A stretch of 64,000 nucleotides of DNA from Rhizobium nepotum 39/7 (GCF_000949865.1 NZ_JWJH01000012.1:255928-319927); one strand, 5' to 3'. Shown: positions 9,592 through 18,322, counted from the first letter of the stretch. Notes: a model not told the origin generated them from the sequence alone. Made by a program: numbers and translations.

Positions 9592-9601
9592 TTTACGTAA
9601 A
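9592..9601. promoter_or_regulatory. palindrome in the divergent region, possible ROK operator
   Basis: TTTACGTAAA is a perfect 10-bp palindrome in an AT-rich stretch between the binding-protein start (9492, -) and the ROK regulator start (9786, +). The location suits an operator controlling both transcripts. A second AT-rich semi-symmetric run lies at about 9622-9650. Short palindromes in AT-rich DNA arise by chance, so this is tentative. Confidence 0.3.
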
Positions 9602-9785
9602 TTAATTAGTCAAGTCGGAATTTATTCTGAAAACGAAAATAAAATATCCCTCTGAAAAAACTCAATATTTAAGGACCGTTGCGGGTAATCTTTGAACCCA
9701 GAAAGCTAGGACTTCGCGGAAAACAAGGTGCACAATCACACAAATTGCGCTAATCATCCGGCGTAACTTCTCGCGGGAGACTTGT

Positions 9786-10919
9786 TTGATCGACCTCGGC
9801 TACAACGAACGACGCCTGCTCGAAATTTTGCGCGGCAAGGGAGGCATGTCGCGTATCGAACTGGCGCGCGAGATGGATGTTTCCGCGCCGACCCTCACGC
9901 GCCTGACGGCCAATCTCCTGGAGTCCGGCCTCATCGTCGAAGCGGAGGAAACGCGCAATGATGGCAAACGAGGGAAACCAACCACCGCCATCGAAATCAA
10001 TCCGAACGGGCTTTTCACACTCGGGGTCTATTTCAATCCAGACGATCTGCGCGTCTGCGTGGCCGATCTCAACGGCACGATAAGGCAGGAAATCAGGTCC
10101 GAGCTCGAAGGGCACAGTTTCGAGCATATCATGGAAATGGCCGAGGCGGCCGCCCGGCAGGTGCTTGAAAAAGCAAAGATCAAAAAGAAGGATGTGCTCG
10201 GCTGCGGCATCAGCTTTCCGGGCCATTTCAAACGTGATCGCGGCCATGTCTTCCGTATCAGGCAGTTCGAAAGCTGGCGCGATATCGATGTCGACAAGGA
10301 CTTCCAGCCCTATTTCGATTTCCCGGTCTTTCACGAAAATGACGGCAATACCGCCATACTTTCAGAGCTGTATTACGGTGCGGGTCGAAATATCCGCAAC
10401 TTCGCGATGATCTGGCTGACCTACGGCATCGGGGGTGCTTTGGTGGTGCAGCGCCATCTCTATCGCGGCACAAATGGTAATGCGGGCGAGTTCGGTGGCC
10501 TGTTTCCCAAGTCTCATCCACGCCCCTCGGGACAGGACCTTTGCGACACGCTCGCCGCCCACGGAATCAGCATCCGGCGTCTGAAGGATATCGACGAGAG
10601 CTATTCCGACCATCCCGCCGTGGCTTCCTGGCTGGAAAGGGCAACCGATCAGCTTCGTCTGCTTTCATTGACGGTTGCCCGAACGATGGACCCCGGCGCC
10701 ATCATTTTCGGCGGATCGCTTCCCGACTGGGTTCTCGAGCATATCGTGCAGCGCATCGGCTCGCTGGAAATGCTCGGCGAGGATTTTTTCGTCGAGCCGC
10801 CGGAAATACGCAAATCAGTGATGAGCGATCTACCGCATCTCGGCGCCGCCAGCATACCGATCTATCGAGCCACGACGCCCAGCTATTATTCCGGACGGGC
10901 GCTGAAAGGGTGGGCTTAA
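9786..10919 (+). CDS. ROK-family transcriptional regulator
   Basis: 377 residues. An N-terminal winged helix-turn-helix (about residues 5-65; SRIELAREMDVSAPTLTRLT) is followed by a ROK sugar-kinase-like domain with a Gly-rich stretch (YGIGGALVV) and the NAGEFGG segment near residue 230. The usual zinc-binding cysteine motif of ROK proteins is reduced here. These proteins (NagC/Mlc/XylR type) repress uptake genes until a sugar-like ligand binds. Translation appears to start at a TTG (9786) five bases after GGGAGA. It is divergent from the ABC-PP2C operon, its probable target, and converges on the IMPase operon, with a strong hairpin between. Confidence 0.85.
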   Translation: MIDLGYNERRLLEILRGKGGMSRIELAREMDVSAPTLTRLTANLLESGLIVEAEETRNDGKRGKPTTAIEINPNGLFTLGVYFNPDDLRVCVADLNGTIRQEIRSELEGHSFEHIMEMAEAAARQVLEKAKIKKKDVLGCGISFPGHFKRDRGHVFRIRQFESWRDIDVDKDFQPYFDFPVFHENDGNTAILSELYYGAGRNIRNFAMIWLTYGIGGALVVQRHLYRGTNGNAGEFGGLFPKSHPRPSGQDLCDTLAAHGISIRRLKDIDESYSDHPAVASWLERATDQLRLLSLTVARTMDPGAIIFGGSLPDWVLEHIVQRIGSLEMLGEDFFVEPPEIRKSVMSDLPHLGAASIPIYRATTPSYYSGRALKGWA

Positions 10920-10959
10920 CAATAGGTCGTCAAGCGCTTTTCAGTCCAGACATCGGTGG

Positions 10960-10994
10960 GGGTGCCGGGTGTTTAGATTTGACACCCGGCACCC
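10960..10994. terminator. strong bidirectional terminator-like hairpin
   Basis: A 13-bp perfect stem: 10960-10972 (GGGTGCCGGGTGT) pairs with 10982-10994, leaving a 9-nt loop. It separates the ROK gene ending at 10919 from the IMPase gene ending at 11010 on the other strand, so it can end both transcripts. Flanking T-tracts are short. Confidence 0.7.
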
Positions 10995-11009
10995 GCTTTC
11001 CCGAGACCT

Positions 11010-11804
11010 TCACGCAGCCTTAACCGGTAGTTTTTCCGCAATCTCCGGCCAAAGCTCCTCCGTCACGGCCATCAGCGCCGGCGTGGCGGCGGCGACCCAG
11101 GGAATGCCGGTTTCGCCGCGCGTTCCGATCCGCACGTCAAGGCCCGCTTCCCTTGCGAGAACGACGCCGCCGGCGATATCCCACATGGTCGTCAGCTTCT
11201 GCAGATGACCGTCAAAGGTTCCGCGCGCCGCAAAGACCAGCGAGATCGACGTGGAGCGGATGGATTCCACCACCCAGCCGGCGTGTCTCAAGCCCACATT
11301 GAGAGCCGCAACTTCCTCGGCATCGGCGGACGCGCTGTCGCCGAGCGACATCACCCGCACCTCCTCGAAGGGAACGTTGCGGGCAAGCGGCTTGCCGTTC
11401 AGCAGCAGCCCGGTGCCCTCGGCCGCCGCGTAGATTTCCTTGAAAACCGGCATGGCGACGACACCGAGTTCCGGTCGGCCGTTACGCACGAAACCGAGCG
11501 AGATGCCCCAGAGCGGCGAGCCGCGCAGGAAATTGGTGGTGCCGTCGATGGGATCGATGATCCAGTAGGCGTCATCGGCCACCCCGCCCATTTCCTCGCC
11601 GAGGACGGTTTCGCCCGGAAATGCCGCGGCCAACCGGTCCCGAACCAGCCTTTCGACCGTGGTATCGGCTTCCGAAACAAAGTCCTGAAACCCCTTCGTC
11701 CGGGTGGCGATGGTGCCGCGCGCCTCGAAAAAGCGAAGGGCAAGGCCCATCGCCTCCTCGACAATGCCGACCGCGCAATCGAGACGTTGATTTATCGCGT
11801 CCAT
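11010..11804 (-). CDS. inositol monophosphatase-family sugar-phosphate phosphatase
   Basis: 264 residues with the complete IMPase metal-site set: GEEMGG near residue 70, DPIDGTTNF near 90, and WDIAGGVVLAREAG near 210. These supply the Glu/Asp ligands for Mg-dependent hydrolysis of inositol phosphate or other sugar phosphates. It is the last gene of the ABC/GDPD operon and overlaps the GDPD gene by 13 nt. The pairing suggests a two-step release: diester cleavage, then dephosphorylation. In agrocinopine catabolism, AccF (GDPD-like) and AccG (IMPase-like) play these parts; here the substrate is inferred, not shown. Confidence 0.88.
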   Translation of the reverse strand: MDAINQRLDCAVGIVEEAMGLALRFFEARGTIATRTKGFQDFVSEADTTVERLVRDRLAAAFPGETVLGEEMGGVADDAYWIIDPIDGTTNFLRGSPLWGISLGFVRNGRPELGVVAMPVFKEIYAAAEGTGLLLNGKPLARNVPFEEVRVMSLGDSASADAEEVAALNVGLRHAGWVVESIRSTSISLVFAARGTFDGHLQKLTTMWDIAGGVVLAREAGLDVRIGTRGETGIPWVAAATPALMAVTEELWPEIAEKLPVKAA

Positions 11805-12688
11805 GATCTGCCCGTCTCTCCGGCATCCGCCTTCAGCCAGCCTTTGAAGGCCTCGACTTCGTCCGTCTGGATTGCGCCGACACCGATCTGCGCCAGAGCG
11901 CCCCAGACACCTTCAGGGTTGGCCAGCGCACGCGTATCGCTGAAATCGAGGCAATGGGAAACATCGAGCGTGTTGATCCACAGCCGGATGTTCTGGCGCT
12001 CCAGTTCAGCGCAGCCTTCAACGAGGTCAGCAATATCCGTGAACTTCACCTCAATCATCGGCGCCCGCAACGCTTCGATGCGGCGCAGATCTTCGGCGAA
12101 GTGCCCCTTTCTCACCCGGAACATCGGCATATGCGGAATTTTGCCGAACCAGTCGGTGTCGAGCACGTCAAAATGGGCAGCTTCTGGCTCGATATCGGTT
12201 TTCACCAGCACCTGATCTTCAACGCCGAGGCGCAGCACGGTTTCCATGACCTGTGGCAGATCATGGGTGAATTTGGTGTCGATATTGACGGTGATCTTGC
12301 CGCGGGCCTCCTCGAGCAATTCTTCGAGCGTCGGCACGCATTCATCGGTAACATCAGCCGCATCGCCGCCGGCACCGGCTTTAAGCCTTGCGGCACGCAT
12401 CACTTCGAAAGGCAAGGCACTCACGGTCCCCTTGCCCGTCGTCGTGCGGTCGAGCGTTTCGTCGTGAATGACGACCAGCCGGCCGTCGGCCGTCGCCTGC
12501 GTGTCGATCTCGATCATCTCGACGCCCGCAGTAACTGCCGCGCGGACGGAAGCCAGCGAGTTTTCAGCGGTCGCGGTCCAGAAACCGCGATGAGCAATGG
12601 TCAGTATCGAAGGATTGTCACGCGAGCAGAGGGTAAGGACATTGCAGGAATTGGAGGTTTTACGGGAGGCTGCAAGGGTTTGATGCAT
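11792..12688 (-). CDS. glycerophosphodiester phosphodiesterase family enzyme
   Basis: 298 residues from the ATG at 12688 (a GTG three codons earlier is the alternative; neither has a strong ribosome site). GDPD landmarks are IAHRGFWTATAENS at about residues 30-43, EIDTQATADGRLVVIHD at about 60-76, the LDRTT segment, and KITVNIDTKF. These fit a TIM-barrel enzyme that hydrolyses phosphodiesters to an alcohol and a phosphomonoester. There is no convincing signal peptide, so it probably acts in the cytoplasm on imported diesters. It sits between the permease (12736) and the IMPase gene, in the same operon. Confidence 0.88.
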   Translation of the reverse strand: MHQTLAASRKTSNSCNVLTLCSRDNPSILTIAHRGFWTATAENSLASVRAAVTAGVEMIEIDTQATADGRLVVIHDETLDRTTTGKGTVSALPFEVMRAARLKAGAGGDAADVTDECVPTLEELLEEARGKITVNIDTKFTHDLPQVMETVLRLGVEDQVLVKTDIEPEAAHFDVLDTDWFGKIPHMPMFRVRKGHFAEDLRRIEALRAPMIEVKFTDIADLVEGCAELERQNIRLWINTLDVSHCLDFSDTRALANPEGVWGALAQIGVGAIQTDEVEAFKGWLKADAGETGRSWTR

Positions 12689-12735
12689 GGTTTTCACTTT
12701 CGGACGTTGCGATTACCGGGGATTAGCTGCCCGGA

Positions 12736-13599
12736 TCAGATTTTCCCCATACCCGCCGCCATCAGGTCGTCACGCAGAATGCGGCCGGCGATGATGAAAA
12801 CGACGAGAGCGGGAAGAAGCAGGATGAAGGAGACGATGGAGGCGAGCGGAAGCTGCATCGAATAGGGGTCGAGATACATGTAGAGCTTGATCGGCAGCGT
12901 CTCCACGACAGGCGCACCGACGATGAAGGACTTGTCGAATTCCTCGAAGCTGCCGATGAAGGACATCAGGCCGCCGGCCAGAAGGCCCGGCACCGCAAGC
13001 GGCAGGATGATGTGGAGGACGATGCCGACCGTTCCCGCGCCGAGAGAACGCGCGGCATGGATGAGGTCGTCGGGAATGGTCTCCAGCGCCGCCGTCATCA
13101 GCCGGATCATCAGCGGCAGGGTGCCGACGATCTGCACGAGGATCACCCCGGTCACAGAATAGGCAAGGCCGAAGAGAAGAAACACCTGGCCGATGCCGAC
13201 CGCGACCACCAGTCCGGGAATGATGATGGGGGCCAGAATGAAGATCTCAACCAGCCGCTTCAGCCGGAAGGGAAAGCGGGCCATGGCCCATGCGGTGGGC
13301 AGGGCGATCGCGGCCGTCAAAAAGGTGACGACGAAGGCGATGAGGATGCTGTTGATGGCCGCCCGGATGAGACTTCCATCGGCAAGAACACTCGCCCAGC
13401 GCGCCATGGTGTAATCCTTCGGCACCACCAGCGGCGGCGGCCAGCCATCGGCGACGCTCCACAGAAACATCAGTGACAGCGGCACGGCGATGGCAAGCGC
13501 CAGCGTGGTGAAGAGCCCGATGGAGACGAAAATCCGGTCTTCCGGCGTGAAGGTGCGGCGGCGGGCAATGGTGACGGGTTCAAGGGCAATGGCGCTCAT
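12736..13599 (-). CDS. ABC importer permease (PotC type)
   Basis: 287 residues and about six transmembrane helices, with the permease EAA loop near residues 170-190 (DDLIHAARSLGAGTVG). It forms the channel with the 286-residue partner, whose gene it overlaps by 4 nt (ATGA at 13596-13599). The Pot/Fbp family imports polyamines, iron, phosphonates and glycerol-phosphate-like compounds; the enzymes encoded downstream favour a phosphodiester. An unusually long, charged N terminus (about 25 residues) precedes the first helix. Confidence 0.9.
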   Translation of the reverse strand: MSAIALEPVTIARRRTFTPEDRIFVSIGLFTTLALAIAVPLSLMFLWSVADGWPPPLVVPKDYTMARWASVLADGSLIRAAINSILIAFVVTFLTAAIALPTAWAMARFPFRLKRLVEIFILAPIIIPGLVVAVGIGQVFLLFGLAYSVTGVILVQIVGTLPLMIRLMTAALETIPDDLIHAARSLGAGTVGIVLHIILPLAVPGLLAGGLMSFIGSFEEFDKSFIVGAPVVETLPIKLYMYLDPYSMQLPLASIVSFILLLPALVVFIIAGRILRDDLMAAGMGKI

Positions 13600-14456
13600 G
13601 ATGCGTCTCCTCGGGTTTGGCCGGGGCCGATGCGGGATGTCAGGGAATAATAAAGCAGCAGGACGGAGACTGCGAAGAGGCTCAGTACCATGCCCATGGC
13701 ATAGACCTGATTGAAGCGGCCCTGATTGAACTCCTTGATCATGAGGACCGAAAGCGGCTGGGCCGTGGGCGGGCCGACGATATCGGGAATGGCGTAGGAG
13801 CCCATGGAGCCGATGAAGGTCAGAAGAATGGCGGCGGTGATGCCGGGCATGGCGAGCGGAACTTCCACGAACAGAAAGGTCTTGAGCCGCGAGGCGCCGA
13901 GCGTGCGCGAGGCGTAACGAATGTCCTCCGGTATGGCGGCAAAGGCGCTGGTGATGATCAGCGTCATGAACGGTATCTGCTTCCAGACGCTTGCCAGAAT
14001 GACGCCGACGCCCCAGTCGTCACGCACAAGTTTCGGCAGTCCCAGCCCGAGCGGCGCCACAAGACGATCGAGAAAGCCACCCCTTTCGAAAACGACGATT
14101 ACCATCAGGCCGACGATGATGCCCGGCACCGCCATCGGCAGCTTGTAAAGGCCGCTGAACAGCTTGCGGCCAAAAAAGCTCTTGCGGATCAGAAGCGCCA
14201 GCGGCACCGAGGCCGCAAGCGAAACGACCACCGGCATCACGCCGTAATAAATGGAGGTCTTCAGGCCACGGATCATCGATGGGCGTGTAAAAATCCGCTC
14301 GTAGAACATCAGCGTGAAGCTGCCATCGTCCAGCCTGAAGCTGCCGATCAACGCCGAGAGCAGCGGCCCGCCGAAGAAGACCAGCAGATAACCCACCCCC
14401 GGCACCAGCAGTAAAAGCAGCTGGGCGCGCCTGTCGCGAAGCATCCCGGCCATCAC
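13596..14456 (-). CDS. ABC importer permease (PotB type)
   Basis: 286 residues and six predicted membrane helices, with the first at about residues 13-33 (LLLLLVPGVGYLLVFFGG) and the coupling loop EDIRYASRTLGASRLKTF near residue 180. It overlaps the ATPase gene before it and the PotC-type gene after it by 4 nt each, a tightly coupled string. Two start codons (MMAGM) are nearly adjacent and the choice is not important. It is the channel half of the importer that feeds the GDPD and IMPase enzymes. Confidence 0.9.
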   Translation of the reverse strand: MMAGMLRDRRAQLLLLLVPGVGYLLVFFGGPLLSALIGSFRLDDGSFTLMFYERIFTRPSMIRGLKTSIYYGVMPVVVSLAASVPLALLIRKSFFGRKLFSGLYKLPMAVPGIIVGLMVIVVFERGGFLDRLVAPLGLGLPKLVRDDWGVGVILASVWKQIPFMTLIITSAFAAIPEDIRYASRTLGASRLKTFLFVEVPLAMPGITAAILLTFIGSMGSYAIPDIVGPPTAQPLSVLMIKEFNQGRFNQVYAMGMVLSLFAVSVLLLYYSLTSRIGPGQTRGDAS

Positions 14457-15493
14457 GCCGCCTCCTCCGCCAATCTGTCATCGAGAAGATGAACCGAGCC
14501 GGGAAATTGCAGGGCGACCTTTCGCCCGGCGTCGATCAGACTTTCCGCGCCGGACTGGCTGACCCTGATCTGGCTGCCGCCGATCTCGACAGTGTAAAGC
14601 GCGTTGGCGCCCATGAAGGAAACGGCAGAGACCGTGCCGACGCCAGCCTCGTCGGCGCTGATGTGGATGTTTTCCGGACGAACCGAAATCTGGGCGGTGC
14701 CGGCGGCCATCGCGTCCAGCGTCACGCACTGTCCCCACGGCAGCTGCGCCTTTGTCCCATCGACTGAAACGGGCAGCAGGTTTGTCTGGCCGAGAAAGCC
14801 GGCGGTGAAAGCATGTTTGGGCGCTCGGTAAAGTTCGAGCGGCGTGCCGACCTCGACGACCCGGCCGGCATTCATAACCACGATCCGGTCGGACATCGCC
14901 ATGGCCTCGGCCTGATCATGCGTCACATAAAGGCTGGTCGCGCCGATCCGGCGGTGAAGTTCGGTCAGTTCATGGCGCAGCGTATCGCGCAGTTTAGCGT
15001 CGAGGTTCGACAGCGGTTCGTCGAACAATAGCAGGCTCGGCTGCATGACGATGGCGCGCGCCAGCGCCACACGCTGCTGCTGCCCGCCGGACAGTTGCCG
15101 TGGCATGCGATCCACCAGACCGGCAAGATTGCAGATTTCAAGCGCGTGGGCGATGCGGCGCGCGCGCTCGTCCCTTGGCACCTTTTTCATCTTCAGGCCG
15201 AAACCGAGATTTTTGGCGACCGACATATGTGGGAAAAGCGCATAGGACTGGAACACCATGGCGATATCGCGCGCCTCCGGCGGCGCCTGGTCGATACGTT
15301 TGCCGCCGAGGTGGATCTCACCGCCCGACGGCTGGCTGATACCTGTCAGGATGCGCAACAATGTCGACTTGCCACAACCCGAGGGGCCGAGAATGGTGAC
15401 GAATTCACCGCGCTCGACGGTGATCGAAACGGGATGAAGCGCCCGGCTCAACCCATAATCCTTGCTGATATTGCTGATCTCGAGTTCGCTCAT
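14453..15493 (-). CDS. ABC importer ATPase (PotA type)
   Basis: 346 residues. Walker A is GPSGCGKST, the signature [15 protein letters not shown], Walker [15 protein letters not shown] and the H-loop YVTHDQAEAMA, followed by a C-terminal TOBE region (about residues 265-330, with ISVRPENIHIS). It powers the two permeases encoded immediately downstream. Second gene of the operon after the binding protein; the 87-nt gap to that gene is the largest in the string and may allow differential expression. Confidence 0.93.
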   Translation of the reverse strand: MSELEISNISKDYGLSRALHPVSITVERGEFVTILGPSGCGKSTLLRILTGISQPSGGEIHLGGKRIDQAPPEARDIAMVFQSYALFPHMSVAKNLGFGLKMKKVPRDERARRIAHALEICNLAGLVDRMPRQLSGGQQQRVALARAIVMQPSLLLFDEPLSNLDAKLRDTLRHELTELHRRIGATSLYVTHDQAEAMAMSDRIVVMNAGRVVEVGTPLELYRAPKHAFTAGFLGQTNLLPVSVDGTKAQLPWGQCVTLDAMAAGTAQISVRPENIHISADEAGVGTVSAVSFMGANALYTVEIGGSQIRVSQSGAESLIDAGRKVALQFPGSVHLLDDRLAEEAA

Positions 15494-15580
15494 GGCGAGG
15501 CTCCCTCATCTTTTGCGACCAAGGTTCTCCGGATCGTGCAAGCCACCTGCGGCCCACACGATCCGGCGATCCGGACGGCG

Positions 15581-16810
15581 TTACTGGTTGAGCACTTTTT
15601 CATCGAGCGCTTCGGCAAGCGCGGTCGACATGTCCCAGAAAGCTGGAGCTGACAGGCGCGGATAGACACTTTGCGGCAGAACATGCTCCTGCACGGCCTT
15701 CGGCATCAGGTCATTGGTGACATCGGCGCGCGGCGAGCGCGAGGCCTTGTTCTCAAGCTTCCAGAGCTGGAATTCCTTGCTCATAGCCATATCGATGAGG
15801 AGCAGCGCGGAAGCGACATTCTTTGCGTTCGCCGGAACGAACATGGCGTCGCCCGCGCCGACCTGGCCTTTTTCCAGAAGCGTGACACGGAAGCTTTCCG
15901 GCAATTGCTTGGTACCAAGGAAGCTCATGACCTGATCTTCCCAGACGGTGCCCATATGGAGTTGCTGGTTGTTGATGAGATTGAGCGTATCGGCATTGCC
16001 GTTGGTCAGTTCGGCGACCGCAAGCAGACGGCGGTAATAATCCCAGACGGGATCGAGGCATTCGGATTCCATGGCCCAGTCTTCGGCCTGCTGCAGCGTC
16101 TGATTATAGTCGGTAAGCTTTGTGCGGCAGTCGCCGGTGAGATAATTGAGCGCCACCGAATAGATGAAGCCGCCGCCCGAGCCGCCCTTGGCCGGCAGGG
16201 TGACGCCGAGACGCTTCGGGTTCTTCTCCGCCCAGGCCAGAAGGTCCTCGAAGCTTTTCGGCACGTCTTCGGCCTTCACGAAGGCGGAATCATAACCGAT
16301 TGCGGTCTGGTTGAGATGCACCAGCGGGAAGCTGCCACCATGCGGCTTGCCGTACAGGGTTTCGGCCAGTTCCGGATTGTAATTGGCCATGTTGGGCAAG
16401 ATCTTCGTCAGTGCAATATTGCCAACAACACCCTTGGAAGACAGAAGCGGATAGCTGCCGCCGCCAGCGAAATAGGCGTCGACCGGCGAATCCTGGCCCG
16501 CCGCCTGCACCGCGATCAACTGCTGGTTCGCCTGATCGCCCTTCACGTCGCTATAGGCGACCTTGATGCCGTATCTGGCTTCGAAGCGGGTGATCAGCTC
16601 CTTCCACGTATCGGCGAAACTGCCGGCGAAATTATACATGGTCACCGAGCCCTCGGCTTTGGCGACGGGAACGACGACGTCATAGAAATTTTCGCGCGTG
16701 ACCTTCGACAGATCGAAGTCGAGGTTTTTCATGTTGCTGTCTGCCGAAAGGCAAGGCGCTGCCGTCGTCGCCAGCGCAAGCGCGGCGATCGCAATGAATT
16801 TCATGCTCAT
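15581..16810 (-). CDS. periplasmic binding protein of the phosphodiester-linked importer
   Basis: 409 residues with a Sec signal peptide (MSMKFIAIAALALATTAAPC); the cysteine near residue 20 could also make a lipoprotein site, though the context (PCLSA) is poor. The mature part shows the type II binding-protein pattern of the PotD/Fbp class (GSVTMYNFAGSFADTW; VPKSFEDLLAWAEKNP). AGGAGGA precedes the ATG at 16810. It is larger than typical PotD (about 350), which may reflect a bigger ligand. First gene of the operon, divergent from a ROK regulator. Confidence 0.85.
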   Translation of the reverse strand: MSMKFIAIAALALATTAAPCLSADSNMKNLDFDLSKVTRENFYDVVVPVAKAEGSVTMYNFAGSFADTWKELITRFEARYGIKVAYSDVKGDQANQQLIAVQAAGQDSPVDAYFAGGGSYPLLSSKGVVGNIALTKILPNMANYNPELAETLYGKPHGGSFPLVHLNQTAIGYDSAFVKAEDVPKSFEDLLAWAEKNPKRLGVTLPAKGGSGGGFIYSVALNYLTGDCRTKLTDYNQTLQQAEDWAMESECLDPVWDYYRRLLAVAELTNGNADTLNLINNQQLHMGTVWEDQVMSFLGTKQLPESFRVTLLEKGQVGAGDAMFVPANAKNVASALLLIDMAMSKEFQLWKLENKASRSPRADVTNDLMPKAVQEHVLPQSVYPRLSAPAFWDMSTALAEALDEKVLNQ

Positions 16811-16855
16811 TGAATGGTTCCTCCTGAGGACCCGTTGTTACAGGTTTCTTATTAA

Positions 16856-16870
16856 TACACTTTAAGTGTA
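16856..16870. promoter_or_regulatory. palindromic operator candidate for the second ROK regulator
   Basis: TACACTT-T-AAGTGTA: perfect 7-bp arms around one base, 46 nt upstream of the binding-protein start and 84 nt upstream of the ROK start. Such odd-centred, AT-flanked palindromes fit dimeric winged-helix repressors. It is the only clear symmetric element in this divergent region. Confidence 0.45.
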
Positions 16871-16953
16871 ATATTTGTGACAGTCCAGTGAAAAATGCTG
16901 TCGCGAACGGCTGCCCTTGTTGCCGCCGCCCTGCGCAGCCGCTATCCAAGGCC

Positions 16954-18102
16954 ATGACCATCGATCAGACGCCGCGCCAGACCTTCGACCGCCAGCCACT
17001 CGCCAGCGAGAACGAGCGCCTCATTCTCGATATTGTCCGCCGTCACGGCCCCATTGCCCGCGCATCGATCACCGGTCACACCAACCTGACGCAGCAATCC
17101 GTGCATCGGCTGATCGAAGGCCTGCTGGAACGCGGGCTTCTGCGCACCGGCGCGCCATTGAAAGGCACGCGTGGCCAGCCAAGCCCGACAATCGAACTGG
17201 CGCCGGAAGCCGCCTATTCGCTCGGCATTTCCATCAACACCGACTCCGTGGTGATCTGCATTGCCGATTTCCGCTGCATCGTCGTGGTCGAGGAAAAGCT
17301 GAAGATGCTTCCCGTCGACCGGGAGGTGACGCTTACCGCGCTGTCGCAGGCCCTTGAAAGATTGCTGGCGCAGCACGGCATCCCACGCGAAAGGCTGCTT
17401 GGCCTTGGTTTTTCCATGTCAGGATTTTTCGTATCGGAAGACCGGGCCTTCAACGCGCCGGAACCCTTAAGCGACTGGTCGCTGATGGACCTGAAGCCCA
17501 TTCTCGAACAAAAGTTCCATCTGCCTGTCTGGCTGGAAAACAATGCGACCACCGGGGCGATAGGCGAAAGCCTTCGCGGCGTGGGATCATGGTGCCAGAC
17601 CTTCGCCTACCTGTCCTTCAACTACGGTTTCGGCGGTGGGCTGATCCTTGGCGGCCAGCCGTTTCACGGCTTTCACGGCAATGCCGGCGAATTCAGCGGC
17701 ATATACAGCCCGGAGGAATCGTCGAAACGTCCGGCGCTGCAATATCTGATCACGACACTGCAGAAAAACGGCGTCGACATCCATTCGATCGAAACGCTCT
17801 ATCATCAGTTCGATCCCTCCTGGCCGGGCGTCGAGGAATGGCTGGCCGAGACCATGCCGCAGGTGGACCGACTGGTGGCGAGCCTGATTGCGGTTCTCGA
17901 TCCGCAGGCGATCGTCTTTGGCGGGCAATTGCCGCGCGCGCTGGGTCGGATGATGATCGAACGGGCGCACATGCCGTCGCAACGCGAACATCGTTACAAC
18001 GTCGGCCCGAAGGAAGCGAAGCTGGTCCTCAGCGAAACCGAGGGTGATTCCTCCGCTCTCGGCGCCACTCTGCTGCCGCTCAGAGTCCGTTATTTCCTGT
18101 AG
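16954..18102 (+). CDS. ROK-family transcriptional regulator (second)
   Basis: 382 residues from the ATG at 16954; a GTG 66 nt earlier would add a Cys/Pro-rich leader with no ribosome site. A winged helix-turn-helix at about residues 18-75 (ARASITGHTNLTQQSVHRLIE) is followed by a ROK domain with FGGGLILGG and GNAGEFSG. As with the first ROK gene, the full zinc cysteine cluster is not seen. It is divergent from the PotABCD-GDPD-IMPase operon and presumably represses it until a sugar-like breakdown product accumulates. Closest resemblance in the window is to the regulator at 9786. Confidence 0.85.
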   Translation: MTIDQTPRQTFDRQPLASENERLILDIVRRHGPIARASITGHTNLTQQSVHRLIEGLLERGLLRTGAPLKGTRGQPSPTIELAPEAAYSLGISINTDSVVICIADFRCIVVVEEKLKMLPVDREVTLTALSQALERLLAQHGIPRERLLGLGFSMSGFFVSEDRAFNAPEPLSDWSLMDLKPILEQKFHLPVWLENNATTGAIGESLRGVGSWCQTFAYLSFNYGFGGGLILGGQPFHGFHGNAGEFSGIYSPEESSKRPALQYLITTLQKNGVDIHSIETLYHQFDPSWPGVEEWLAETMPQVDRLVASLIAVLDPQAIVFGGQLPRALGRMMIERAHMPSQREHRYNVGPKEAKLVLSETEGDSSALGATLLPLRVRYFL

Positions 18103-18222
18103 CCCGAGGCTACGACACGTCTCCGAACATCCTGATGTAATCCCGCAACAATCATCACAGAAACGTGAGTTAGATTTACGCCCCCGTTTTTTGCGGGTTG
18201 GCAACAAACGCCTGAAGACGGT

Positions 18223-18247
18223 AAACATGATAATAATTATCATGTTT
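18223..18247. promoter_or_regulatory. iron-responsive operator (IRO/RirA box) upstream of fecI
   Basis: A perfect 12-bp inverted repeat around one central A. Its core TGATAATAATTATCA (18228-18242) fits the TGA-N9-TCA form of the rhizobial IRO box bound by RirA, and also resembles a Fur box. It lies 76 nt upstream of the sigma-factor start. The expected effect is repression of the siderophore-uptake genes when iron is plentiful. Confidence 0.7.
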
Positions 18248-18322
18248 CTCAGGACGTGAAACGGCAGATAATATCCGCCACCTTGTTCATATGAGAAACC
18301 AGTATGCCAGCCGGGTCGATTG

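Noticed and set aside
11010-12688. Reading the GDPD-IMPase pair as phospholipid turnover genes unrelated to the importer
   Set aside because: They are on the same strand, overlap each other, and follow the permease gene by 47 nt with no terminator between, so joint expression is more likely.
15671-16813. 380-residue frame antisense to the Pot-type binding protein
   Set aside because: Shadow frame; the minus-strand gene has a signal peptide, ribosome site and operon context.
18181-18200. Small CCCG-T6-CGGG hairpin before the IRO box
   Set aside because: The 4-bp stem is too weak to call a terminator with confidence.
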